The notes under the pieces: generated by a model
What the model was told of the DNA's origin: nothing
Database searches by the model: none
What the model saw: only the letters and a program-made list of their open reading frames with translations
Position numbers and translations under genes: made by a program
Assembly: GCF_013297935.1 (NCBI RefSeq)
Contig: NZ_JAAFIX010000001.1
Span: 1-64,000, forward strand
Direction: 5' to 3'
DNA length: 64,000 nt
DNA from: Rhodoferax sp.
GTDB taxonomy: Bacteria > Pseudomonadota > Gammaproteobacteria > Burkholderiales > Burkholderiaceae_C
Shown here: in pieces, positions 36,584 to 45,029 of the stretch
Layout: the number at the start of each line of letters is the position of its first letter
Position numbering within the stretch: the stretch's first letter is position 1

Positions 36584-37081
36584 AACACCATGACCACAGA
36601 GACCGACCTCGCCCGCCTCGCACTCCAGGAGCAGCGCCTGCAGTTTGACACCTTTGACCAAAACACCGCCTGGGCACTTGGCAGTCGCATCAAGGCGCTG
36701 AGTGAAGAGGCTGGCGTGGCGCTCGCCATTGAGATTCGCCTGGGCAAAGACACCGTGTTCTTCTACAGCATGCCCGGCACCGGCCCCACTAATGCCGACT
36801 GGGCACGGCGCAAGCGCAACTCGGTGGAGCTGCTGCACACCAGCTCTTACGCGCTCAACCTCAAGTTTGAAAAAGAAGGCAGCACTCTGGAGGCCAAGCA
36901 AGGCCTACCCCTGCGCGACTACGCCACGCACGGTGGCAGCGTGCCCATTCGCGTGCGCGGTGTGGGCGTGGTCGGGGTGGTCACCGTATCGGGCGTCCCA
37001 CAACGGGAAGACCATGCCTTTGCCATCCAAGGGCTGGCCTTGCTGTGCGGGGTACCCTTGGACGAAGTGGCGCTGGACTGA
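36575..37081 (+). CDS. UPF0303 / heme-degrading domain family protein
   Basis: A 168-residue protein of the UPF0303 family (HbpS-like fold, related to yeast YBR137W). It begins TDLARLALQEQRLQFDTFDQNTAWALG, has GVALAIEIRLGKDTVFFYSMPGTGPTNADWARRKRN, and ends with the compact domain DYATHGGSVPIRVRGVGVVGVVTVSGVPQREDH. ATG 36575 lies in a dispersed repeat; ATG 36590 five codons later is equally possible and would remove the repeat-encoded MIANT. It is convergent with relA, with one base between the stops. Confidence 0.83.
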   Translation: MIANTMTTETDLARLALQEQRLQFDTFDQNTAWALGSRIKALSEEAGVALAIEIRLGKDTVFFYSMPGTGPTNADWARRKRNSVELLHTSSYALNLKFEKEGSTLEAKQGLPLRDYATHGGSVPIRVRGVGVVGVVTVSGVPQREDHAFAIQGLALLCGVPLDEVALD

Positions 37082-37082
37082 G

Positions 37083-39320
37083 TTAGCGCCGCCGCGCGGA
37101 GCGCACGCCGCTCAGCTCGTTCACGATCTTGAGGACGCGGGTCAACCGGCCGGACTCGGCCACTTCCACCGTAAACGTCATCCACGCCGTGCCTTTGACC
37201 GACTGGGTTTGCACGCCAATGACGTTCATCTTTTCTTTGGCAAACACCTCGGAAATATCGCGCAGCAGGCCCTGGCGGTCGTTGGCTTCTACAGCCACAT
37301 CCACCGGGTACACATTGCCGTCTTTGCCTTGGGGCAGGCCCCACTCCACCTCGATCAAACGGTCGCCACTGCGCTGCACCATATTCCGCAGGTTGGAGCA
37401 GTCAGACCGGTGCACGCTCACGCCCTTGCCGCGGGTCACAAAGCCGCTGATCAAATCCGGCGGTGCGGGCTTGCAGCACTTGGCCAGCTGGGTCATCAGC
37501 GAGTCAATGCCCACCACCAGCACCCCACCCTTGCCACCCGATACTCCACGCGGCTTTTTGAGCGGCATGTAGTCGTCTTGCGTGCTGGCGGGCTCGGGCG
37601 GGCGCAGCAGGAGTTCGATGTTGCGCAGCGAAAACTCGTCTTTGCCCACCACTTCAAACAACGCGTCGGCATTGTTAAAGCCCAGCTGGCTGGCGAGATC
37701 ATCGAGCTTGATGGCGGTTTTGCCTTCGCGCTGCAGCAGCTTTTCTACGGCCTCGCGGCCCTTGGCCATGGTTTCGCCCATCGCCAACGCATTGAACCAG
37801 GCCCGCACCTTGGCGCGCGCCCGGTGGCTGACCAGATAGCCCAGCTCGGGGTTGAGCCAGTCGCGCGAGGGGCCGCCCTCTTTCACGGCACTCACTTCCA
37901 CAGTCTGGCCGTTTTTGAGGGGCGTATTCAGCGGCACCATGGCGCCGTCCACCTTGGCGCCCCGGCAGCGGTGGCCCAGATTGGTGTGCACGCTGTAGGC
38001 AAAGTCCACCGCGGTGGCGCCCTGGGGCAGCTCCACAATGGCAGCGTCGGGGGTGAGCACGTAAATGCGGTCGTCAAACATGCCCTGCCCTTCGGCAGTG
38101 ACATGGGCGCCCGAGAGATCGCGCTCCCAAGCGAGTAGCTGGCGCAGTACCGCGATCTTGGCGTCGTACTCGCCGGCGGCGGTCACACTGCCGCCGTAAC
38201 CCTTGGCGCCTGCCTCTTTGTAGGCCCAGTGGGCCGCAACACCGTGCTCAGCGTGGTCGTGCATGGGCTGGGTGCGGATTTGCACCTCAATGGGCTGGCC
38301 ACCACTGTCGCGCACAACCGTGTGAAGCGACTGGTAGCCGTTGGGCTTGGGTCGGGCAATGTAGTCGTCAAACTCTTCGGTCACCGGGGTGAAGGCGGTG
38401 TGCACCAAGCTGAGCGCGGCATAACAGTCAGGCACCGACGGCACCACGATGCGCAGCGCCCGGATGTCGTACACCTGATCGAAGCCCAGCGACTTGCCCC
38501 GCATTTTTTTGACGATGCTGTAGATGTGCTTAGGGCGGCCCTGCACGGTGGCCCGCACTCCCTGCACCGCCAAGTCGTCGGCCAACTGCTGGCGCAGGCG
38601 CTCGACCGAGGCTTCGCGCTCCACCCGCTTTTCGTCCAGCAGCTTTGCGACTTGTTTGTAGGTATCAGGCTCCAGGAAGCGGAAAGACAAGTCCTCCATC
38701 TCCCACTTGATTTCCCAGATGCCCAAGCGGTTCGCCAATGGCGCAAACACCTGCAAGGCCTCGGAGGCCAGCCCCGGCGGCACCGGCAGCTTGGTGGCGG
38801 CGAAATGGCGCAGCGTTTGCAACCGGGAGGCCAGCCGCAGCATGACGACCCGCAAGTCTTTGGAAAACGCGAGCAACATCTTGCGCACGCTCTCCGTCTG
38901 GGCGGCGGCCGTTTGCGCCATGGGGGCCGCATTGCCACTGTGGCTGGCAGACTGGTGCGCCAAGCGGGCCATGCGCTGCAAGCGCACCAGCTTGGTGGTC
39001 TCCAAGGCGAGATCGGCAAAGTTGTCACCAAAGGCCTTGGCTATCACTTCATGCGGCTTATTGAGGTGCTCACAGGCATACACCAGGTAGCCGGCCGCCT
39101 GCATGGCTTCGGATCCGCCGATGGTGCGCAGAATGGCGGAGACCGCATCAGCGTGCTGCAACACGTTTTCTCCGGTATCCAGGCTGGCGGTGGCCAACAA
39201 GGGCTCTGCAAAGGCGCGCGCGCGTTGCAGGGCACCGGCCTGCTCAGGCAGGCTGTCGGCGGTGGCCGCAATGACTTGCGGCAGGGCCGAAGCTTGGTGC
39301 TCGGCGTACAAACTTTTCAT
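37083..39320 (-). CDS. relA: (p)ppGpp synthetase RelA (hydrolase-dead type)
   Basis: A 745-residue RelA/SpoT homologue that makes (p)ppGpp on ribosomes in amino-acid starvation. The synthetase domain (about 245-360) includes FDQVYDIRALRIVV and EEFDDYIARPKPNGYQSLHTVV. The TGS domain follows (DRIYVLTPDAAIVELPQGATAVDFAYSVH), then a helical/Zn-finger-like region (CCKPAPPDLISGFVTRGKGVSVHRSDC) and an ACT domain at the C-terminus. In the N-terminal hydrolase domain the expected His-Asp pair is replaced (LVYACEHL), so it should lack hydrolase activity. A separate SpoT is expected elsewhere. Confidence 0.92.
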   Translation of the reverse strand: MKSLYAEHQASALPQVIAATADSLPEQAGALQRARAFAEPLLATASLDTGENVLQHADAVSAILRTIGGSEAMQAAGYLVYACEHLNKPHEVIAKAFGDNFADLALETTKLVRLQRMARLAHQSASHSGNAAPMAQTAAAQTESVRKMLLAFSKDLRVVMLRLASRLQTLRHFAATKLPVPPGLASEALQVFAPLANRLGIWEIKWEMEDLSFRFLEPDTYKQVAKLLDEKRVEREASVERLRQQLADDLAVQGVRATVQGRPKHIYSIVKKMRGKSLGFDQVYDIRALRIVVPSVPDCYAALSLVHTAFTPVTEEFDDYIARPKPNGYQSLHTVVRDSGGQPIEVQIRTQPMHDHAEHGVAAHWAYKEAGAKGYGGSVTAAGEYDAKIAVLRQLLAWERDLSGAHVTAEGQGMFDDRIYVLTPDAAIVELPQGATAVDFAYSVHTNLGHRCRGAKVDGAMVPLNTPLKNGQTVEVSAVKEGGPSRDWLNPELGYLVSHRARAKVRAWFNALAMGETMAKGREAVEKLLQREGKTAIKLDDLASQLGFNNADALFEVVGKDEFSLRNIELLLRPPEPASTQDDYMPLKKPRGVSGGKGGVLVVGIDSLMTQLAKCCKPAPPDLISGFVTRGKGVSVHRSDCSNLRNMVQRSGDRLIEVEWGLPQGKDGNVYPVDVAVEANDRQGLLRDISEVFAKEKMNVIGVQTQSVKGTAWMTFTVEVAESGRLTRVLKIVNELSGVRSARRR

Positions 39321-39344
39321 GAAACACTCACAAGGCCGGGGACC

Positions 39345-40232
39345 TTACCCCAGCAAAAAAGAAGTCACCGCGTCCTGTTGGTCCTGGGCAATCAGGGTCG
39401 GGGCATGGCCTACACCGGCAAACTCGACCAGGCGGGCCTTGGGGCCACGCTGCGTCATGGCCAATGCCGTCTCGGGTGACAAAAGGTCGGACTCCGCGCC
39501 GCGCAGCAACAATGTGTCGGCGCTGATAGCGTCATACAGTTGCCACAGCTGGGCCTGGCCGGCGAGCGCCAGTTCCTCGGTCACCGCGCGGAAGGGAATC
39601 GCAATGGCAGGGTCGTAGTGCAGGCCCACCTTACCGTCCGGCAGGGTTTTGACCATGTGGCGGGACAACTCCAGCCACTGGGCAGGCGTGTGCGGCCCGA
39701 AGCTGCTGGATATGGCCCACATGGCGTCTGCCGCTTGCTGCACACCCTCAAAGCTTACCGAGCGGCCCAGATAGGTCCCGATGCGCTGCAGCGACGACCA
39801 TTGAATGACCGGGCCCACATCGTTCAACACGAGTTTGCGCACCTTCGCCCCCACGGACGCGGCATGTGCCGTCACCGCCAGGCCGATCAGCCCGCCCATG
39901 CTGGTGCCCACCCAATCCAAAGTAGCCGGTTTCAGGTGTGCCAGCAGGCCCAACATGTCGGCCGCATAGGTGGGCACGCCGTAGCCTGCAGGGTCTTGGA
40001 GCCAGTCGCTCCGGCCGCGTCCGGCCACATCAGGGCACACCACACGGATCGGCTGGGTAGCGCGCTCTACCAAGGCTTGTGCCAGTACGTCGAAGTCGCG
40101 GCCCTGGCGCGAGAGGCCATGCACGCACACCACGGTGTGAGCGGCGTCTGCCGCGCCCCACTGCCAATACGCCATGCGGCGCGGGCCGTTGGCGTCAGCG
40201 CAGGGTACGTAATTCAGCGTAGGTTCAGCCAT
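39345..40232 (-). CDS. Alpha/beta hydrolase
   Basis: A 295-residue alpha/beta-fold hydrolase. The oxyanion region is VVCVHGLSRQGRDFD, the nucleophile elbow is VGTSMGGLIG (Ser in G-x-S-x-G, about 117), and the C-terminal catalytic His is in AGVGHAPTLI. ATG 40232 is chosen because homology starts near MAYWQWG; in-frame sequence upstream shows no similarity. It lies between relA and the divergent bdhA. An intracellular polyhydroxybutyrate-oligomer or ester hydrolase would fit next to bdhA, but that is inference. Confidence 0.83.
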   Translation of the reverse strand: MAEPTLNYVPCADANGPRRMAYWQWGAADAAHTVVCVHGLSRQGRDFDVLAQALVERATQPIRVVCPDVAGRGRSDWLQDPAGYGVPTYAADMLGLLAHLKPATLDWVGTSMGGLIGLAVTAHAASVGAKVRKLVLNDVGPVIQWSSLQRIGTYLGRSVSFEGVQQAADAMWAISSSFGPHTPAQWLELSRHMVKTLPDGKVGLHYDPAIAIPFRAVTEELALAGQAQLWQLYDAISADTLLLRGAESDLLSPETALAMTQRGPKARLVEFAGVGHAPTLIAQDQQDAVTSFLLG

Positions 40233-40302
40233 GGTGCAATCACTCGTTTGATAATGACCACATCCTAATGGAATCCCCCCACCACTTTGTGAAGGAAGCA
40301 GC

Positions 40303-41073
40303 ATGTTGAAAGGTAAAACCGCCCTCGTTACCGGCTCCACCAGCGGCATTGGCCTGGGTATTGCCAAGGCGCTGGCCGCACAGGGCGCCAACATCGTGCT
40401 CAACGGTTTTGGTGATGTCGAAGGCCCCAAGGCCGAAATTGCAGCGCTGGGTGTCCAGGTGAGCTACCACGGTGCGGACATGAGCAAGCCCGCCGAGATT
40501 GAGGCCATGATTGAGCACGCCAAGGCCACGTTCGGCAGCGTGGACATTTTGGTCAACAACGCAGGCATCCAGCATGTGGCGCGGGTGGAGAACTTCCCTA
40601 TCGAAAAGTGGGACGCCATCATCGCCATCAACATGAGTAGCGCCTTCCACGCGACCCGCCTGGCATTGCCCGGCATGCAGGCCAACAACTGGGGCCGCAT
40701 CATCAACGTGGCGTCGGTCCACGGGCTGGTGGGCTCGGCCGAAAAGTCGGCCTATGTGGCGGCCAAACACGGCGTGGTGGGCCTGACCAAGGTCACGGCG
40801 CTGGAAAACGCCACCACCGGCGTGACTTGCAACGCCATTTGCCCCGGCTGGGTGCTGACACCGCTGGTGCAAAAGCAGGTGGATGCCAAAGCCGCCGCCC
40901 AGGGCATCAGCAACATCGACGCCACGAAACAGCTGCTCGGTGAAAAAGAGCCTTCCATGCAATTCACCACCCCCGAAGAGCTGGGTGCCCTGGCGGTGTT
41001 CTTCTGCTCCCCAGCCGGCAACAATGTGCGTGGCGTAGCGTGGAACATGGATGGTGGTTGGACCGCGCAGTAA
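40303..41073 (+). CDS. bdhA: 3-hydroxybutyrate dehydrogenase
   Basis: SDR-family NAD-dependent enzyme that oxidises D-3-hydroxybutyrate to acetoacetate in polyhydroxybutyrate breakdown. The 256-residue protein has TGSTSGIGLGIAKAL, VDILVNNAGIQHV, the catalytic NVASVHGLVGSAEKSAYVAAKHG and the diagnostic CNAICPGWVLTPLVQKQV near 180. The C-terminal FTTPEELGALAVFFCSPAGNNVRG is typical of BdhA. It diverges from the alpha/beta hydrolase and ends in a bidirectional terminator. Confidence 0.93.
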   Translation: MLKGKTALVTGSTSGIGLGIAKALAAQGANIVLNGFGDVEGPKAEIAALGVQVSYHGADMSKPAEIEAMIEHAKATFGSVDILVNNAGIQHVARVENFPIEKWDAIIAINMSSAFHATRLALPGMQANNWGRIINVASVHGLVGSAEKSAYVAAKHGVVGLTKVTALENATTGVTCNAICPGWVLTPLVQKQVDAKAAAQGISNIDATKQLLGEKEPSMQFTTPEELGALAVFFCSPAGNNVRGVAWNMDGGWTAQ

Positions 41074-41080
41074 TCTATTT

Positions 41081-41136
41081 CAAATCGGGTTCTAGCCCAA
41101 TATTTATATGAGCAAGTAGCTATGCTTTTGATAGCA
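41081..41136 (+). repeat. Dispersed ~55-bp repeat, copy H (bdhA downstream)
   Basis: Complete intergenic copy with CAAATCGGGTTCTAGCCC, ATGAGCAAGTAGCTATGCTTTTGATAGCA. The palindromic ends GCTAT...ATAGC are intact here. It lies between the bdhA stop and the terminator hairpin. Confidence 0.9.
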
Positions 41137-41167
41137 AAAGCCCCGTCAGTCACCTGCCGGGGCTTTT
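41136..41167. terminator. Bidirectional terminator between bdhA and the kinase gene
   Basis: A 10-bp stem AAAAGCCCCG / CGGGGCTTTT with a 12-base loop, flanked by A- and T-runs on both sides. It lies between convergent genes. Confidence 0.88.
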
Positions 41168-41186
41168 GTTTTTACGGCTCGCTGCC

Positions 41187-43643
41187 TTAGCTCGACTGCT
41201 TGAAGGCCATTACCGCCTGGTTGCGCAGGGTGCGCAGCAAAGCCAGTTCTTTTTCATCCAGCTCCAGTGCGCCGTGTTTGAGCTTGTCGGCGTAAATGAG
41301 GCCGAAAGGCGCGCCTTTGATCTGCAAGGGCAGCAGCAAGAAGGCCGGGGCGTTGAGGCCTTTGCGGTACCACTCCGGCAGGCGCTGCACGATGCGCAGT
41401 TCGGCCGCATCGCTGATCATGGTGTCTGCGCCCTTGGTGCAGACCACGCCGAACAAGTCCGGGGTGGTCGCCTTGAGGTGGGTCTTGAAGCCCTTGATGT
41501 GGGTCTCCACCCCCTGCCCCAACCCGAAGCGGCCGGTCATCATTTCGGTTTTGGCGTCGCGCATGCAGAAAATAATGCGATCAAACTCCAGCGCCCTGAA
41601 CATGGTCTCCAGAATCATGCGCAAGACGTCGGTGAGCTTGAAATCGTCGACCATGGCGTTGGTAATGTCTTGAATACCAGCGGACAAGGTTTCTGCCACT
41701 GCCATGCTTCTGGCGGGTGGCGCGCCGGGCTCCTCCAGGGGCGCTGCTTGGGTGGCTTGCAGCGCAAAGCTTCCGAGATTGCCGTCGGTCTCCGCTCGCA
41801 ATGTGGCTGCCTGGCTGACCAACTCCACCGGGAGTTGGAGCAACTTGGCCGCCGCTGAACCAGGTGCCACATGAATGTCCATGGCGTTGGCCAGGTCGAC
41901 CAGCTTTTGCCTTGCTTTGGCCGTGGCTTCATGCACCAGCTTGCTGCTGCTACCCATGACCTGTGCGTATTTTTTTGCGATTGCCGCCACTTTGTCGTTC
42001 ACGTCCTTGGCATCGCTGCGTAGCAACACATCGGCTATTTCATTGGAAGCCAAAGCAATCCAGCGGACGCGCTCTGATACCTCCGTCGGTACGGCTGGTG
42101 GCGGCGCGCCCAGGGGCTTTCGCATGCAACGCTGGATGCCGGGAGGCAAACCCCAACTTTTGGCAATACCCAGCCCTAAATCCTCATAGCTCAGCCCGAG
42201 GACGCTGAGAGACGCCGCCGCCTCAGTTTTCGGTTCGCGTGCAGATTGGGTGAGCGTGCGGATGCTCATCGCTTCTTCCGGGAAATAGAACTGCGCCAGC
42301 AGGCGGCCGAGGTTCTGGAATAGCGAACCGATAAATGCCTCTTCGCTGTCACGGGCCACTGGGCACAGCTCGCCGCCAATGGAGCCTGCCATGAGCGAGC
42401 GCAAAAACTCTTCTTTGAGTTGGGCTGCGTGCGATTTGTCTTGCATGTGCTCCAGCAACACCAGGCTCAGCGCCATGTTGCGGATACCGTTGAAACCCAC
42501 CAAATGCACCGCCCGCGATACGGTGCTGATGCTGCCGCCTCTCGCGTAATGGGCGCTGTTGACCAAGCGCAAGAGCTTGTTGGTCAGTGCTACATCTTTG
42601 AGAATCTCATTGGTAACGCTGCCCACACTCTCCTTGTCGGAGTTCGCCATGCTCTGGATACGTGTCACCGAGTCCGAAAGCGCCGGGAAATCACTCTTGT
42701 GGCGCATGCGACGGAGCAAGAACTCCAGCGTGGCATTGCTGCCAGCCTCGCTCGCCGCAGGCCCCCCCTGCAGGGACTTGGCCCACAGCTCCAGTTCACT
42801 CTGGAATACCCGCGCACTCACAAAGCGCTGCTTCCCCTCTTTGGCCAGCGCACGCAGCACAATGGCGCGCAACTGGTCGTCCACGCCCGCGGGCATTACT
42901 TTAGGAAGCTCCAGCTGCTCGTGGGTTACCCGGTAGATGGCGCGGTAAGGGTCGGCTTCTGCGAGCAGCTGGCGCCCCAGCAGCATTTCGGCCAACACCA
43001 GTCCGGCAGAAAAAATGTCCATCGACGCGCTCGGTGCCTCGCCGTTGGCGGCCTCCGGCGAGATGTAGCCGATAGTGCCCCCCGCATCAGGGTAAGGCTC
43101 TTTGCTCTGGGCGTCGCGGATGCGGGCTGCGATGCCAAAGTCCATCACCCGCGCGCGGCCACCCGCATCGATCACGATGTTGGAGGGTTTCAAGTCCCGG
43201 TGGATAACACCTGCCGCATGGGCGACCGCTACCGCATCCAGCACATCCATCATGAGTGCTACCGCCTGCGCTGCGGGCAAGGCGCCGTGCTGGCGGACAT
43301 GTTGGTCGAGGGTGCTGCCCGCGATGTATTCAAACACCAGGTAAGGCTGGGCTTCGTGAATATCAGCCTCATAGACCGGCACGATATTGGGGTGGGTCAC
43401 GCGGCCGACATTGCGGGCTTCTTGCAGCCACTGAGCCACCGCTTGGCCGTCGACGCCCGATTCGGGCCGCATCACCTTGACTGCAACCTCACGCTCTAAA
43501 CGCGGGTCGAATGCGAGCCAGACCGTGCTTTGGGCGCCCTTGCCCAGAATTTTGAGAAGTTCAAACCGGCCCAGTAACTGGGCAGCGGGTGGGCGCGAAC
43601 GGGGAAGAGAATCTGTGGGAGAGGGTGTACGGGTTTCAGGCAT
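41187..43643 (-). CDS. Ser/Thr protein kinase with HDOD and GAF domains
   Basis: An 818-residue signalling fusion. The kinase domain (about 25-285) has the Gly-rich loop GKGAQSTVW, catalytic Lys in VAVKVMRP, HRDLKPSNIV and MDFGIAARI, all intact. An HDOD domain follows (about 300-505; FPALSDSVTRIQSMA, LTNKLLRLVNSAHYARGGSISTVSRAVHLVG). A helical linker leads to a GAF domain (about 650-810; LEFDRIIFCMRDAKTEMMTG, FGLIYADKL). ATG 43643 is preferred over TTG 43670. It probably phosphorylates a target in response to the GAF ligand; HDOD suggests links to motility or c-di-GMP. It sits next to EAL/GGDEF genes. Confidence 0.87.
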   Translation of the reverse strand: MPETRTPSPTDSLPRSRPPAAQLLGRFELLKILGKGAQSTVWLAFDPRLEREVAVKVMRPESGVDGQAVAQWLQEARNVGRVTHPNIVPVYEADIHEAQPYLVFEYIAGSTLDQHVRQHGALPAAQAVALMMDVLDAVAVAHAAGVIHRDLKPSNIVIDAGGRARVMDFGIAARIRDAQSKEPYPDAGGTIGYISPEAANGEAPSASMDIFSAGLVLAEMLLGRQLLAEADPYRAIYRVTHEQLELPKVMPAGVDDQLRAIVLRALAKEGKQRFVSARVFQSELELWAKSLQGGPAASEAGSNATLEFLLRRMRHKSDFPALSDSVTRIQSMANSDKESVGSVTNEILKDVALTNKLLRLVNSAHYARGGSISTVSRAVHLVGFNGIRNMALSLVLLEHMQDKSHAAQLKEEFLRSLMAGSIGGELCPVARDSEEAFIGSLFQNLGRLLAQFYFPEEAMSIRTLTQSAREPKTEAAASLSVLGLSYEDLGLGIAKSWGLPPGIQRCMRKPLGAPPPAVPTEVSERVRWIALASNEIADVLLRSDAKDVNDKVAAIAKKYAQVMGSSSKLVHEATAKARQKLVDLANAMDIHVAPGSAAAKLLQLPVELVSQAATLRAETDGNLGSFALQATQAAPLEEPGAPPARSMAVAETLSAGIQDITNAMVDDFKLTDVLRMILETMFRALEFDRIIFCMRDAKTEMMTGRFGLGQGVETHIKGFKTHLKATTPDLFGVVCTKGADTMISDAAELRIVQRLPEWYRKGLNAPAFLLLPLQIKGAPFGLIYADKLKHGALELDEKELALLRTLRNQAVMAFKQSS

Positions 43644-43666
43644 GGTGTCAATCAGAAGGCGCGCGC

Positions 43667-45029
43667 TCAATTGCGCTGCATAAAGCCTGATGCGTCAAGT
43701 ATCTCAGGTGTGCGATGGGCCACATAGGCTTCAAAATCCGAAAGGCTCAAAGGTCGGCTGAACAGGTAGCCCTGAAAAAGCCTGCAATGGTTCTCCAGTA
43801 AAAAATCACGTTGTCCCGTCGACTCTACCCCTTCGGCAATCACCGACAGGCCAAGGCTCTCCCCCAACTGCAACACAGTACGCGCAATGGCCGCGTCACT
43901 CGGATCAGTGAGGACATCGCGCACAAAGGCTTGGTCAATTTTCAGTTGATCCAATGGCAACCTCTTGAGGTAACTAAGGGACGAGAAGCCTGTGCCAAAA
44001 TCATCTAGGGCACAGCCCACGCCAAGGGCATGCAGGCAGTGCATTTTCCGGACAATATCGTCCATGTCGTGGATCAGGGTGCTTTCGGTCAGTTCTAACT
44101 TGAGCCGCTGAGGGGCTATATCAAACTGGCGCATTGTGGAGGCCACCTGATCCACGAAATCAGGTTGCAAAAACTGCCGGGCACTCACGTTGACCGACAG
44201 GGCCAGGGCAGACAATAGCGGTGTCTGCGCCCATTGGGCCAAGGTCTGCCCTGCCGCCTGCAACACCCAGGCACCGAGCGGGAGAATTTGCCCAGACAGT
44301 TCGGCTGCCGGAATAAAGTCGGCGGGTGATACCAGCCCGAGCTTGGGATGCTTCCAACGCAACAAGGCCTCGGCGCCCACCACGGTGCCATCAGCATGGA
44401 CTTGCGGTTGATAGAGCAAAAAAAAACTCCTGCTTTTCGAGGGCTTGCGCAATGCCACGCTCCAGCGAACCGACCTCCACCCACTCGGTAAGCATGATGT
44501 GTACCAAGGCCACCAACCCGAACATGGCGGTTGAAGCGTTGACCCAGGAACCGTACTTGCGCAGGTCTTTTCCAATGGACAACTCACTGGACCCGGACCA
44601 GTTGGAGCTGCTAAAAGCCACAAAGGTCATCAGCATGATGGCCACCAAACTCCAGCGTAGAGCAGGAGCTTCGTCACGAAACACCAGCATGGTGGCCAGG
44701 GTCAGTACCAGCAAATACAGATGTGAAGTTCGAGGTGCCACTGCGTCAGGAGCATCAAAAAATACAGAAAACAGGCACAGGGTGACGTAGCCCACCAGCA
44801 CCACGAGCATCCACGCCAAGCGGGTGCGTCGCCAGTGCGTCAAGACACCTGCTGCGATTCCGGTCACCAACAAACCCAGTTCGAGAAACGCAATATCCCA
44901 ACGCCCGAGCAGACCGAAAATGACAAACCAAACACAACCTAGGGTTCCCATCAAGCCCACACTCACCCACAAGAGCATCCGGATCCGGCGGGTATGCAGT
45001 CGCTGGGCAAGGTTAGAGCTCGTGGTCAC
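43667..45029 (-). pseudogene. Membrane-EAL c-di-GMP phosphodiesterase gene, frameshifted at a 9-base homopolymer
   Basis: Two ORFs on the minus strand are one gene broken by a one-base shift. The upstream part (45029-44391) encodes about six membrane helices (LLWVSVGLMGTLGCVWFVIF, FLELGLLVTGIAAGVL, MLVVLVGYVTLCLFSVFF, LYLLVLTLATMLVF). The downstream part (to 43667) encodes an EAL domain: LYQPQVHADGTVVGAEALLRW, LALSVNVSARQF, LKLELTESTLI, LDDFGTGFSSLSYLKRLPLDQLKID. With nine T (44418-44426) the frame runs into ALSTASPC and stops; eight T would give EFFLLYQPQVH, the normal EAL entry. It could be a real mutation, phase variation, slippage or an assembly error. It is coupled to the GGDEF-EAL gene by a four-base overlap. 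Confidence 0.85.
44418..44426 (-). other. Frameshifting homopolymer (nine T on the coding strand)
   Basis: Nine consecutive A on the plus strand. Deleting one restores the membrane-EAL reading frame. Tracts of this length are known sites of replication or transcriptional slippage, and of sequencing error. Confidence 0.85.

Noticed and set aside
36702-38138. 478-residue plus-strand frame across UPF0303 and relA
   Set aside because: It crosses two real genes and has no family similarity.
38229-39479. 416-residue plus-strand frame opposite relA
   Set aside because: Rich in His, Gly and Arg, as expected of an antisense shadow of a conserved gene.
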